Shown in pieces: positions 16,105 to 23,465 of a stretch of DNA of 43,217 bases. The notes beneath the pieces are model-generated. The model worked only from the letters and a program-made list of their open reading frames with translations. It did not search any database and had not been told where the DNA came from. How positions within the stretch are numbered: position 1 is the stretch's first letter; each line of letters begins with the position of its first letter. Both the position numbers and the translations under genes were made by a program. Origin of the DNA: a virus; IMG/VR virus record IMGVR_UViG_3300027857_000033, positions 1 through 43,217 of that record, one strand, 5' to 3'.

Positions 16105-16123
16105 GCCGCCAGCTAAGGCTTAG
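16105..16123 (+). repeat. 19-bp direct repeat, copy 1
   Basis: GCCGCCAGCTAAGGCTTAG, identical to 16607-16625. Both copies lie just before a gene start (16139 and 16631), and both can encode a peptide end PPAKA-stop. Confidence 0.7.
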
Positions 16124-16138
16124 AGAGAGAGGTTAGCC

Positions 16139-16567
16139 GTGAAGGCTGCTGTTAAGACTGCATGGGTCAAAGACCTCCGGGAGCACCCGGAGGTCCAGGG
16201 CACGTCTGCCCTGGATTACATCGATCCGAAAGACGGCAAGCGCAAGCAGTGCTGCCTGGGTCGTCTCTGCTTGCTAGCGGTTGAGGCGGGAGCAATCCCG
16301 GCACCGGAACTGCAAGGCAGTGTCTACACCTACCTGGACGACGAAGATAGCGAAGACGAGTTGTCCTGCCGGTCGTTCTGCCAGGATTCCGTACTCCCGC
16401 GGGCGGTCCAGGAATGGGCCGGGCTTGACTCCAGTGATCCAGTGATCGATCCCGTGAGTGACGAGCACGAATGCGACACTAATGCCGCCGAGGCTAACGA
16501 CACTTACCTTTACTCATTCCCGGAGATCGCGGACCTCGTAGAGAAGAACGTCCCGGCGGATGCTTAG
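16139..16567 (+). CDS. Conserved phage hypothetical protein, 'CCLG' family copy 1
   Basis: 142 aa; GTG after GAGAGAGAGG. The features VKDLREHP, KQCCLGRLCLLAVEAGAI and SVLPRAVQEWAGL mark a widespread uncharacterised phage family. A second member is encoded on the minus strand at 28303-28698. Acidic insertions distinguish this copy (DDEDSEDELSC). Its last codons overlap the relic frame at 16560. Confidence 0.75.
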   Translation: MKAAVKTAWVKDLREHPEVQGTSALDYIDPKDGKRKQCCLGRLCLLAVEAGAIPAPELQGSVYTYLDDEDSEDELSCRSFCQDSVLPRAVQEWAGLDSSDPVIDPVSDEHECDTNAAEANDTYLYSFPEIADLVEKNVPADA

Positions 16568-16625
16568 CATTGCCCAGGCCACCGACCGCAGAGGGTCGGC
16601 GGGCCAGCCGCCAGCTAAGGCTTAG
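16560..16625 (+). pseudogene. 21-codon relic of the ATPase N terminus
   Basis: ATG CTT AGC ... reads MLSIAQATDRRGSAGQPPAK A-stop. The intact ATPase at 17928 begins [20 protein letters not shown], and DNA identity is high over the first ~30 bases. In both places the start overlaps the TAG stop of the upstream gene in the same way (GCTTAG). This looks like a duplicated or left-behind start of the ATPase gene after rearrangement. It may still be translated as a micropeptide. Confidence 0.6.
16607..16625 (+). repeat. 19-bp direct repeat, copy 2
   Basis: Identical to 16105-16123; forms the 3' end of the relic frame. The pair brackets the CCLG-family gene and could have served as recombination ends. 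Confidence 0.7.
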
Positions 16626-16630
16626 GGAAA

Positions 16631-16966
16631 ATGAAACTAGACCTGACTTACCTGCTCCAGAGAGAGGGCAGTCTAGAATTCAAGATTGGTCACGGTGATC
16701 CGTGCGACCGTCTTTCCAGTCTCCAGACCGGCAACGCTGGCAGGCTGATCCTCATAGCCGCGTTCCCCGGCGGCAAGCAGCTAGAGGGCTTCCTGCATGC
16801 AGCATTCAAGAGCAGGCAAATCCGGCTTGAGTGGTTCGAGTTTCCCGATCCGGAAACCGCCCTGGTCCTGATACATCAGGAAATCGTCAGATACCGGGAG
16901 CTAAGAGAAAAGCATCCCGGCCTCCGGCCGGAGATGCTTGCCGTCCTGGCCGCAAAAGCAGCCTGA
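16631..16966 (+). CDS. T5orf172/MUG113 (GIY-YIG-like) protein
   Basis: 111 aa; ATG after TAGGGAAA. FKIGHGDPCDRLSSLQTGNA then EGFLHAAFKSRQIRLEWFEF has the spacing of T5orf172/MUG113 proteins, relatives of GIY-YIG nucleases: K-I-G, R-L-x-x-L-Q-T-G and E-x-x-L-H-x-x-F ... E-W-F. These are often mobile or DNA-modifying accessory genes. It lies between the ATPase relic and the intact ATPase cluster, consistent with arrival by insertion. Confidence 0.7.
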   Translation: MKLDLTYLLQREGSLEFKIGHGDPCDRLSSLQTGNAGRLILIAAFPGGKQLEGFLHAAFKSRQIRLEWFEFPDPETALVLIHQEIVRYRELREKHPGLRPEMLAVLAAKAA

Positions 16967-17254
16967 CTGCCCGAGCCATTCCTGCCCAACCCCGCCCTGA
17001 CAACCCTTTCCTGTCCGGCCCCCTCCGGTCTGACTTTCCGCTCCACCCATGCCCCGTCCACGCCACCCCGACAAACCGTCCCTGGCCGACACCCGTCCAC
17101 CCCGCCCCGACTTCCCAGCCCAGGGCGCCCCCATCCTCGCCTTGCCGCCCCATCCCGACTATCCTTTCCGCCCCGACCCAGGCCGCTCCAGGCCGACCCG
17201 CCCTGACTACCCGCACCCATCTATGAAATGTCCATCATCTGCGAAGGGAACAAA
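16967..17254 (+). other. C-rich, G-poor tract with repeated CYGAC motifs
   Basis: About 250 bases in which C greatly exceeds G on the plus strand. Eight or nine (C/T)CYGAC motifs recur at irregular 10-40 base spacing, near 16996, 17029, 17068, 17086, 17106, 17154, 17172, 17192 and 17201. No RBS-led gene fits. A transcript from here would be unstructured and C-rich, like a Rho-utilisation site; iterons of an origin are the other reading. Confidence 0.5.
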
Positions 17255-17935
17255 ATGTCCAGCATCTTCACTACGTACCGGATCAAGGCATGGCCTTTCC
17301 GCTACGCCGGAACCCTCGCCGTCACCGACATTCACGGCGGCGTACCGAGTGACCCTAAGACCGTCGAGAGCTGGCTAAGGCTCAAGGTCGAGGAAAAGGA
17401 TTCGATCACCCAGCAGGTAGTCGCTGAGATCATGACCGAACGCGGCATCGACGCGGAAGCCGCGGTAGCCGAGCTGGCCAAGTCCAAGGTCAACGGCTTC
17501 CACCGTGACGAGAACGGGCTTTACGTTCCCGGCAACAACCTTAAGGCGTGCCTTAAGGAAGCGGTCATGGTGGCCGCTAACGCCGGCAAGATCACCACGA
17601 AGGGATGGGGCAACCCGGACAACGCTGCTTTCAAGAAGCAGATCAAGGGATGGTTCCCCGAGCATGTTTTCGTGATGGAAGACCGTCTTTACCTGGGCGC
17701 CACCGAGTATGACTACATAGACCAGCGGTTCACCCGCAGCCAGTACGGGTCATCGATCACACGTGAAGAGGTTATTAGTAAGGCTGTCGTCAGCTTCACG
17801 ATCGAGACCGACTACCCGTTCACCGATGAGCAGTGGGCGGTCATCTGGCTTACCGCGGAACAGCAAGGGCTTGGCGCTAGCCGCTCCCAGGGTTTCGGTC
17901 GCTTCGAGGTCATCGCATGGGATCGCGTTGCTTAG
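17255..17935 (+). CDS. RAMP-like (Cas5/Cas7-type fold) phage protein
   Basis: ATG at 17255 follows GAAGGGAAC and is preferred over ATG 17228. In 226 aa, N-terminal residues suggest a beta-alpha start (FTTYRIKAWPFRY). LYVPGNNLKACLKEA lies near residue 90, and the C terminus has GLGASRSQGFGRFEVIAW, which resembles the glycine-rich loop of RAMP proteins. RAMPs form Cas5, Cas6 and Cas7 subunits, but no CRISPR genes or arrays are visible here. It overlaps the ATPase start. Assignment rests on one motif; function unknown. Confidence 0.5.
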   Translation: MSSIFTTYRIKAWPFRYAGTLAVTDIHGGVPSDPKTVESWLRLKVEEKDSITQQVVAEIMTERGIDAEAAVAELAKSKVNGFHRDENGLYVPGNNLKACLKEAVMVAANAGKITTKGWGNPDNAAFKKQIKGWFPEHVFVMEDRLYLGATEYDYIDQRFTRSQYGSSITREEVISKAVVSFTIETDYPFTDEQWAVIWLTAEQQGLGASRSQGFGRFEVIAWDRVA

Positions 17936-18764
17936 TATCGCCCAGGCTGCTGATCGCCGGGGAGCGGCAGGAGAACCGCTCCCCGGCATGTACGCACCGC
18001 TCAAAGCTCGCGGGGTAGAGATCTGCCGGGGACAGCTAGCCCTGGTGGTCGGCCCGCCATCATCAGGTAAGAGCCTGTTCCTCATGAATCTCCTGGTGCG
18101 AATGAAGGTCCCGAGCCTGGCCTTCCTTCTGGATATCGACCAGCTCTCGGCGGCGGCCCGATTCGGATCCATCATGACGGGCGATAAGTTCGGACAGGTT
18201 AAGGCGGATATCGAAAGCTACCGAGAGGCGCTGATGCGCCTCGAGGATGTCCAGGTTCAGTTCCACGTTCAGGACATGGATGACATCAGGCTCCAGGTTG
18301 ACGCCTACGAGCAGCGGTTCGGCTTGCCGCCTGATGTGATCGTGCTGGATAACATCGGCAATCTTACTTCCGCTCTCGATGGTGAGTGGGCCTTGCTTAA
18401 AGCTCTTACCCTTGAGCTGGACTTGCTGGCCCGGGAAATGCAGATGGCGGTGATTGCTGCCGCCCACGTGACCGACCTGGAAACAACCAACCCGGCTGGC
18501 CGCACTAAGATCCTGGGCAAGATCAGCCAGTACCCGCGGCTTATCCTCTCGGTCGGGTTCGACCCGGTGTCAGGTGAATACAAGGTGTCCGCGGTGAAAA
18601 ACTCGAGCGGGCCTAGCGACGTGTCCGCATCCCATCCGGTCACCATGTACGCTGACCCGTCAAGAATGTACCTGGGGGAAAGCGACCCGAACTGGTCGCC
18701 TTCATCAGCACTGCCCGCGGAATCACGCCAGCCGGTTGACAATCCCTGGTCGGATTTGAGATGA
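17928..18764 (+). CDS. RecA/DnaB-type ATPase, replicative helicase-like
   Basis: TTG at 17928 is chosen because it starts [12 protein letters not shown], matches the relic at 16560 and overlaps the previous stop by 8 bases. The 278-aa product has Walker A GPPSSGKS (~43-50), Walker [11 protein letters not shown] (~140) and a following VIAAAHVTD, sensor-like as in DnaB/RadA RecA folds. The N-terminal half of DnaB is absent. It probably drives DNA unwinding or recombination for phage replication, with the primase parts encoded 3 kb downstream. Confidence 0.75.
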   Translation: MLSIAQAADRRGAAGEPLPGMYAPLKARGVEICRGQLALVVGPPSSGKSLFLMNLLVRMKVPSLAFLLDIDQLSAAARFGSIMTGDKFGQVKADIESYREALMRLEDVQVQFHVQDMDDIRLQVDAYEQRFGLPPDVIVLDNIGNLTSALDGEWALLKALTLELDLLAREMQMAVIAAAHVTDLETTNPAGRTKILGKISQYPRLILSVGFDPVSGEYKVSAVKNSSGPSDVSASHPVTMYADPSRMYLGESDPNWSPSSALPAESRQPVDNPWSDLR

Positions 18765-18780
18765 TCGTCACGTCATAACA
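18760..18780 (+). promoter_or_regulatory. Dispersed element before the pentapeptide gene
   Basis: GATGATCGTCACGTCATAAC, best-conserved class. It overlaps the ATPase stop and is followed 22 bases later by the pentapeptide ATG with GAAAGGG between. Confidence 0.65.
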
Positions 18781-18801
18781 GAACGGCGAAAGGGTAAGCA
18801 G

Positions 18802-19467
18802 ATGGTGTCCGGTAAGATCACGGTTAACGGCCAGGAATACGACATCCAGCCTGGGGCGGACCTGTACGGGGCGGACCTGCGCGAGGCGAACCTGTACGGG
18901 GCGAACCTGCGCGGGGCGGACCTGTACGGGGCGGACCTGCGCGAGGCGAACCTGCGCGAGGCGGACCTGCGCGGGGCGGACCTGTACGGGGCGGACCTGC
19001 GCGAGGCGAACCTGCGCGAGGCGGACCTGCGCGGGGCGAACCTGTACGGGGCGAACCTGTACGAGGCGGACCTGTACGGGGCGAACCTGCGCGGGGCGAA
19101 CCTGTACGGGGCGGACCTGCGCGGGGCGAAAGACCTCTCGCCGCTTGTGGCCGCGCAGACCTCCGTCGTCCCTGAGGCGGGAGAGCTGACCGGCTGGAAG
19201 AAGTGCCGCGGGGGCGTGATCGTAAAGCTCCGCATTCCCGCCAGCGCTAAGCGCTCCAACGCGACCGGCCGTAAGTGCCGGGCGTCGGCGGCCAAGGTTC
19301 TCGACGTGTTCGGCGCCGACGAAGGTGTCAGCCAGCATGACACCAGTTTCATCTACCGGAAGGGCGAGACTGTCACCCCGGTTGAGCCGTTCGATGAGGA
19401 CAGGTTCAACGAGTGCGCTTCCGGTATCCATTTCTTCATCACCCGGCTCGAAGCGGAAAACTACTAG
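18802..19467 (+). CDS. Pentapeptide-repeat protein with DUF5758-like C-terminal domain
   Basis: 221 aa; ATG after GAAAGGG. Residues ~18-112 are nearly pure A(D/N)L(Y/R)(G/E) pentapeptides ([15 protein letters not shown]), which fold as a square right-handed beta-helix. Residues ~130-221 ([47 protein letters not shown]) match the DUF5758-type domain often paired with pentapeptides. Some pentapeptide proteins mimic DNA and inhibit gyrase; that is not shown here. The repeats are also near-identical as DNA, suggesting recent expansion. Confidence 0.85.
   Translation: MVSGKITVNGQEYDIQPGADLYGADLREANLYGANLRGADLYGADLREANLREADLRGADLYGADLREANLREADLRGANLYGANLYEADLYGANLRGANLYGADLRGAKDLSPLVAAQTSVVPEAGELTGWKKCRGGVIVKLRIPASAKRSNATGRKCRASAAKVLDVFGADEGVSQHDTSFIYRKGETVTPVEPFDEDRFNECASGIHFFITRLEAENY
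18856..19130 (+). repeat. 15-bp coding minisatellite in the pentapeptide gene
   Basis: Tandem 15-base units (GCGGACCTGTACGGG, GCGAACCTGCGCGAG and close variants) repeat about 18 times with only a few variable bases. All reading frames on the opposite strand are also open, a side effect of the repeats. Confidence 0.85.
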
Positions 19468-19475
19468 GCCGATCG

Positions 19476-19496
19476 GATAATCGTCACGTGCTCACC
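19476..19496 (+). promoter_or_regulatory. Dispersed element containing a GTG start
   Basis: GATAATCGTCACGTGCTCAC: first half fits the consensus, second half diverges. The GTG of the next small gene lies within it. Confidence 0.45.
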
Positions 19497-19559
19497 TGGT
19501 TTATCGTCGGGTTTGCCCTAGGCGTGCTTCTGACCCTCAAAATGGTTCACGGGAAGTAG
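19488..19559 (+). CDS. 23-aa membrane micropeptide
   Basis: GTG at 19488 gives LTWFIVGFALGVLLTLKMVH plus GK: one membrane helix with a basic end. No classical RBS is present, so translation may be coupled or leaderless. The hydrophobic run, and the next gene starting 8 bases later, support it. It resembles in size the peptide at 8957-9028, without clear sequence identity. Confidence 0.45.
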   Translation: MLTWFIVGFALGVLLTLKMVHGK

Positions 19560-19566
19560 GGGCGGA

Positions 19567-19701
19567 ATGGCTGAGCATGCCTGCACTGACTGCGGTAAGC
19601 CGATCAGCTACCCGGGTACGTGTCCCGACTGCCTGGTTAAGAATCAGCCCGTTCCGGAGAAGCTGGTCAAGGACATCAAGAAGGGCGGCAAGCGCAAGTG
19701 A
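19567..19701 (+). CDS. 44-aa zinc-ribbon protein
   Basis: ATG after GGGGCGGA. CTDCGKPISYPGTCPDCLVK is a compact two-CxxC zinc ribbon, followed by a Lys-rich tail. Likely binds nucleic acid or a protein partner. It overlaps the next gene by 4 bases. Confidence 0.7.
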   Translation: MAEHACTDCGKPISYPGTCPDCLVKNQPVPEKLVKDIKKGGKRK

Positions 19702-19874
19702 GCAAGCTTGAGACTCCTTCCCGCTCGAGTAAGCAGATGCTGGCCGTGCTCAACTTCCTGGCCATGCAAGGCAAGCTCAGGCTTTACCAGGGAACGGTTC
19801 CGGCCAAAGTGGTGGCCCGCAGAAGGGCCCGCAACAAGCGGGCCCGCATTTCCCGGAGGATCAACCGTGGCTAA
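19698..19874 (+). CDS. 58-aa very basic protein
   Basis: GTG overlaps the previous stop by 4 bases. The C-terminal 25 residues are mostly Arg, Lys and Ala (VVARRRARNKRARISRR), suggesting direct nucleic-acid binding. It carries the CCCGGAGG RBS of the resolvase gene in its end. No family recognised. Confidence 0.6.
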   Translation: MSKLETPSRSSKQMLAVLNFLAMQGKLRLYQGTVPAKVVARRRARNKRARISRRINRG

Positions 19875-20253
19875 CCCTGGTAAGCGCAAAGGTACCGCAT
19901 GGGAGACCGCGGTAGCCGAGTACCTGAACGAGTCGGATCTTGACGCGGTGCGTACCGGGTCGGCTACTGCGGACAAAGGTGACATCTGGTTCGCGGAAGA
20001 CTGGACGGTCGAAGCTAAAGCCGAGCAGCGGATCGACCTTCCCGGTTACCTGAGCCAGCTTGCCGCCGCGGTCGAGCGGCGGGGCACCCTGGCTCTCAAG
20101 TCGGCTGTGTGGGTGAAAAACCGGCGTCACGGTGTCAAAGACGCCTACGTGGTCTTGTCCGGGGAAAACTACCGGCAGCTAGCCGTGTACGTGGATGCCC
20201 TGGAACGCACCCTGGCGAACATTCAGGAGAGGCTCAGTGACCGGGCAGCCTGA
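19867..20253 (+). CDS. Hjc-like PD-(D/E)XK endonuclease, Holliday-junction resolvase candidate
   Basis: 128 aa; GTG after CCCGGAGG. KGTAWETAVAEYLN, VRTGSATADKGDIWF and WTVEAKAEQR give the E ... D ... E-x-K order of the PD-(D/E)XK resolvase fold. Similar small proteins in actinophages are annotated as resolvases. It would process recombination or replication intermediates before packaging. Helical tail DALERTLANIQERL. Confidence 0.75.
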   Translation: MANPGKRKGTAWETAVAEYLNESDLDAVRTGSATADKGDIWFAEDWTVEAKAEQRIDLPGYLSQLAAAVERRGTLALKSAVWVKNRRHGVKDAYVVLSGENYRQLAVYVDALERTLANIQERLSDRAA

Positions 20254-20689
20254 AGGCCAGATGGACATTTTCGACGTGCTGCCTGACGAGCTGGCCGGCG
20301 AGCCTTCCCCGGCTCGGGCCATCAAGATACTCGACCAGGCTAAAGAACTGGGCTGGACCCTTAACCCGTTCGCGTCCCTGGTGATCAGGCTTACCCGGGA
20401 TGACGCTCTCCCGTTTTTCGCTAAGTGGGATCTGAGTGTTTCCGAGTCGGGCAAAAAGTCCTGGAGGTTTACCGGGGCTCGGGCTGCCAACGGGCAGCCA
20501 TTGGCTTACGGGGACATCAAGGCCTACCTGGAAGATCCGAGAGTCATCTACCCGGAACCACCAGACGAGCTGTGCGAGGCAGCGGAACACGAAAACCCGG
20601 ATCGGACGATGGAAGGCGCCGTTAAGGCGCTCGCACCTTTGACCGGGCAGTCTTCATCTTTCAACGAGTGGGGAGAATTCTTCCAGTGA
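20237..20689 (+). CDS. Hypothetical protein of the replication cluster
   Basis: 150 aa; GTG at 20237 after AGGAGAGG. Acidic, with a central basic part (SLVIRLTRDDALPFFAKWDL, GKKSWRFTGARAANG) and a SSFNEWGEFFQ end. It lies between resolvase and membrane protein genes with overlaps on both sides. No family recognised. Confidence 0.7.
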   Translation: MTGQPEGQMDIFDVLPDELAGEPSPARAIKILDQAKELGWTLNPFASLVIRLTRDDALPFFAKWDLSVSESGKKSWRFTGARAANGQPLAYGDIKAYLEDPRVIYPEPPDELCEAAEHENPDRTMEGAVKALAPLTGQSSSFNEWGEFFQ

Positions 20690-21078
20690 ACAGCGCAAGC
20701 GAGACCCTTAGCAACGTTAAGCAGGCCAGCAAGACCCCGGACGGCAAGTCCGGGAGTGCGGGCATCGTCGGCGGTTTCGTCTCCATGCTGGCTGGTTCTG
20801 CCATCGCCAGCGGACTGGCCGGTGTCGCCCTTAACAAGGGCTTCGGCATCCCCGTCCCGTTCCTGGCCGGGTTCTTCCTGATCATCGGCTTCCTGTTTTT
20901 CCTCAGGCTGGCAGCTAACACGGTAGCTTACGCCTGGTTCGCCAAGCAGGCTGAGAGTGCCGCGGCCATCGCCGCGGCTAACTACCTTGGCTCGCAGGCT
21001 GCCGCTGTTCTCACCGGCCGCCAGGATCTGCTGGACAGCGTCCTGGAATCCATTCTCAAGGACGCACCGGAGAAGTGA
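20686..21078 (+). CDS. Membrane protein with two or three helices
   Basis: 130 aa; GTG overlaps the previous stop by 4 bases; GGGGAG lies upstream. Polar, Lys/Ser-rich N terminus (~1-25), then hydrophobic spans ~27-47 and ~54-80 (FLAGFFLIIGFLFFLRL), then an Ala-rich amphipathic end. It is an unusual gene to find between replication genes. A membrane anchor for replication is one idea, without direct support. Confidence 0.65.
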   Translation: MNSASETLSNVKQASKTPDGKSGSAGIVGGFVSMLAGSAIASGLAGVALNKGFGIPVPFLAGFFLIIGFLFFLRLAANTVAYAWFAKQAESAAAIAAANYLGSQAAAVLTGRQDLLDSVLESILKDAPEK

Positions 21079-21455
21079 CCAATCCTCCTATCCTGCCGGT
21101 CCTCGAGGCGTACGGATTCGAGGACCGGCGGTGGGGACATGGCGACTGGCAGACAGTTAAGTGCCCTTTCCATCCCGACAGCCACGCTAGCGCGAGGCTT
21201 AACGAAGAGAAGGGGGTCTTCCACTGCAACGCCTGTTCCGCCAGCGGGAACGCTATCAACCTGATCGAGAAGGCCGAGGGCATCAGTTACGACGCCGCTA
21301 GGCAAAGAGTTAAGGACATAACTGGCCATGTAGGGACCGCGAGAGGGGGTGCAAGTGCTAAATCCAAGCTGCCCTTGTGGGCTCAAAAGCATTCCCGTCC
21401 CGCTCGGGGGACTGGACGGCGCTTATCAGGTTCTCATTCACGAACCGGATGCTGA
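21075..21455 (+). CDS. DnaG-type primase, N-terminal CHC2 zinc fragment
   Basis: 126 aa; GTG overlaps the previous stop by 4 bases. CPFHPDSHASAR (C30, H33) and VFHCNACSASGNAINLIEKA (C51, C54) are the primase CHC2 zinc finger. Authentic homology probably ends near residue 95; the last ~30 residues (HSRPARGTGRR) are a run-on through the homing endonuclease gene. The catalytic TOPRIM part is separately encoded at 21873. The split primase suggests the endonuclease gene inserted into one primase gene. Confidence 0.8.
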   Translation: MTNPPILPVLEAYGFEDRRWGHGDWQTVKCPFHPDSHASARLNEEKGVFHCNACSASGNAINLIEKAEGISYDAARQRVKDITGHVGTARGGASAKSKLPLWAQKHSRPARGTGRRLSGSHSRTGC

Positions 21456-21876
21456 GATAGTGGCGCAATATCACTGGACGGCCAAGCGTAGTAAGCGGTC
21501 CATCTATGCATACCGCAAATGGCACGCAGCGGGCGCCGAAGGCGGCCAGTTTATGCACTGCCTCCTGATGGGCCGCCAGGGAATCGACCATCGCAACGGC
21601 GATGGCCTCGACAACCGACGTTGCAACCTACGCCCCGCGACGGATGGGCAGAACGGTGCTAACAGGGGGAAGTTTACGGGATGCAGCTCACAATTTAAGG
21701 GCGTTAGCTGGGATAAGGCTAACGGCAGATGGGTGGCACAGATCAGGGTTAACGGCAAACGTCACCTTCTGGGCTATTTTCAGTCCGAGATCCCCGCAGC
21801 CAGCGCCTATGACGACGCTGCGGTGAGATACCACGGAGAGTTTGCCCGGACCAACGTAATGCTGGGGCTGCTATGA
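21349..21876 (+). CDS. HNH-AP2 homing endonuclease inside the primase locus
   Basis: 175 aa; GTG at 21349 (GAGAGGGG upstream) overlaps the primase fragment by 107 bases. Residues ~65-100 form an HNH core (FMHCLLMG, GIDHRNGDGLDNRRCNLRP). Residues ~112-168 form an AP2-like DNA-binding domain (GCSSQFKGVSWDKANGRWVA, LGYFQSEIPAASAYDDAA). This HNH-AP2 architecture is typical of free-standing phage homing endonucleases. Its stop overlaps the start of the TOPRIM half by 4 bases. Confidence 0.88.
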   Translation: MQVLNPSCPCGLKSIPVPLGGLDGAYQVLIHEPDAEIVAQYHWTAKRSKRSIYAYRKWHAAGAEGGQFMHCLLMGRQGIDHRNGDGLDNRRCNLRPATDGQNGANRGKFTGCSSQFKGVSWDKANGRWVAQIRVNGKRHLLGYFQSEIPAASAYDDAAVRYHGEFARTNVMLGLL

Positions 21877-22502
21877 CGCGACTGTCGGATGAATTCCGAA
21901 CGGGCCTCGAGCTGGCAGCGCTCGCCTACGAGCGAGCGCTTAGCCCGGCGGCCCGGGCTTATCTCTATGGCCGAGGTCTGACGGATGAAGTGATAGCCCG
22001 CTACCGGCTAGGTCAGGTCGACGGCTCGGTTGCCGAGCACGTCAGCTACTCCGGGATGATCTCGATGCCTTACGTTACGAAGCTGGGCGGTGTAACCAGC
22101 CTCAAGTTCCGGCAGCTTGCGTCGGACAAGGAACCAAAATACCTCACCCCTTACCCGACGCGCATTTTCAACCCGATCGCCTTGGATAGGGCGGAAGCAC
22201 TCGGCTACGTGGCTATCTGCGAAGGCGAGCTTGACGCCATTGTCCTTGACGCCTTGTGCGGCATCCCTGCCGTAGGCGTGCCGGGTGTGGAAACGTACAA
22301 GGCCCACCCGGAGTGGAAGGAAATGCTCCGCGGGTTCAGCCGGGTTCTCATGTTCCCCGACCCTGACGAGGCGGGCAAGAGGCTGGCCAGCCAGATTCTC
22401 AGTGACCTGGACACGGCCCATGTGGTCGCCCTCCCGGGCGACGTTAACGAGACTTACCTTCAAATCGGTTCCGACAAGATCAGGGAGATAGCCGGTGTCT
22501 GA
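21873..22502 (+). CDS. DnaG-type primase, TOPRIM catalytic fragment
   Basis: 209 aa; ATG overlaps the endonuclease stop (ATGA). LSPAARAYLYGRGLTDEVIARY is the primase core start. TOPRIM motifs are VAICEGELDAIVL (E117, D121) and VLMFPDPDEAGKRLA (D163, D165), which bind the catalytic metal. The zinc half is on a separate chain. It would make RNA primers for phage DNA synthesis, provided both chains work in trans. Confidence 0.85.
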   Translation: MTRLSDEFRTGLELAALAYERALSPAARAYLYGRGLTDEVIARYRLGQVDGSVAEHVSYSGMISMPYVTKLGGVTSLKFRQLASDKEPKYLTPYPTRIFNPIALDRAEALGYVAICEGELDAIVLDALCGIPAVGVPGVETYKAHPEWKEMLRGFSRVLMFPDPDEAGKRLASQILSDLDTAHVVALPGDVNETYLQIGSDKIREIAGV

Positions 22503-22929
22503 GATTAAGGTCATGCCCTGCCCTTGCGGGCAGACACCCGAGAACTGTGGTTACTATTGTCGCCCCAGTATCTGCGGCGACAACTGGGACGCCCATAAGC
22601 CTGACGGTTCCATGGATTACGAGAGGTTTATACCTGAGCCTCCTATGCGTGCCGCCGTCCTGGACGACGCTAAGGCCGCGGTCTGCCAGGACAGGAACAC
22701 CGAGTACGGGGAGCCGATCGACAACTTCGGCCGGTGGGCCGGGGCTTGCAACGCTCTCGGCTACCGCCGCCCTGGCGGCGGTGACCTTAAGCCGCACGAC
22801 CTGGCCGTCATCATGGGACTGGGCAAGCTTTCCCGTTCCGTGCAGAGCCCGGAGAAGGCCGATACGTGGACCGACCTGGCCGGTTACGCGGCTGTCGGTT
22901 TCGAGCTTGTCACCTTGGAAGACCAGTGA
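22495..22929 (+). CDS. DUF6378-like phage protein with Cys-rich head
   Basis: 144 aa; GTG overlaps the primase stop by 8 bases. The N terminus has several Cys (MPCPCGQTPENCGYYC, SICG) that may bind zinc. The main part (RNTEYGEPIDNFGRWAGACN, DLAVIMGLGKLSRSVQSPEK, DTWTDLAGYAAVGFEL) matches a common helical phage family resembling nucleotide pyrophosphohydrolases. Substrate unknown. Confidence 0.7.
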   Translation: MSEIKVMPCPCGQTPENCGYYCRPSICGDNWDAHKPDGSMDYERFIPEPPMRAAVLDDAKAAVCQDRNTEYGEPIDNFGRWAGACNALGYRRPGGGDLKPHDLAVIMGLGKLSRSVQSPEKADTWTDLAGYAAVGFELVTLEDQ

Positions 22930-23465
22930 GAATCCTCGTAACCGGCCCGCGGGACTGGGATGACGAGTCTTTGGTAGCAGGGGCTTTGCTTTACCGGGCC
23001 AGCCGTACTCCCGCATCCGAACGTATCGTCATCATCCACGGGGGCGCTGACGGATTCGACACGGTAGCTAACCGTGTCGCCTTGCATTACGAGTGGGAGA
23101 TCGAGCGCCACTCGGCCGTCTGGTACCCGGACGGCAGGCTTGACAGGCTGGCCGGTTTCAAGCGCAACCAGGAAATGGTGGCCGCGGGCGCCGATGTGTG
23201 CGTGGCCGGAGTCAGGCCTTGCTTCCGGGAAGCCTGCCGTAAGCCTAAGCCGCATCTCACGCACGGTACCGCGGACTGCATCCAGCGAGCCTTGCTGGCA
23301 GGTATCACGGTCGTCCCGGTGAAGTACGAGGGAGGTTCGGGCAGCCGTGAGCCGAGAGGAAATCCGGCAGGTGGTTCTCCTGCTGACCAGTATGGGCTTC
23401 CGGGTGGAAGTCCTGGAACGCTCGCCTTTGCGGCTGCTGGTAGTAATTCCTGGTACGGAGGATAA
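22926..23465 (+). CDS. DUF2493/SLOG-family protein
   Basis: GTG at 22926 overlaps the previous stop by 4 bases. MRILVTGPRDWDD, IIHGGADGFDTVANRVA and GFKRNQEMVAAGADVCVAG are the YspA/DUF2493 signature of the SLOG nucleotide-binding superfamily. Its members are thought to sense or process nucleotide ligands and are frequent in phages and defence loci. The domain ends near VVPVKYEGG (~residue 137). The remaining Gly/Pro-rich ~40 residues overlap the next small gene and look like run-on translation. Confidence 0.75.
   Translation: MRILVTGPRDWDDESLVAGALLYRASRTPASERIVIIHGGADGFDTVANRVALHYEWEIERHSAVWYPDGRLDRLAGFKRNQEMVAAGADVCVAGVRPCFREACRKPKPHLTHGTADCIQRALLAGITVVPVKYEGGSGSREPRGNPAGGSPADQYGLPGGSPGTLAFAAAGSNSWYGG

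Noticed and set aside
18856-19130. CRISPR array
   Set aside because: Tandem repeats have no spacers and encode pentapeptides in one frame.
18640-19431. Long minus-strand frames opposite the pentapeptide gene (263 and 194 codons)
   Set aside because: They arise from the 15-bp repeat read backwards (QVRPVQVRP); such open frames are expected opposite repeats.
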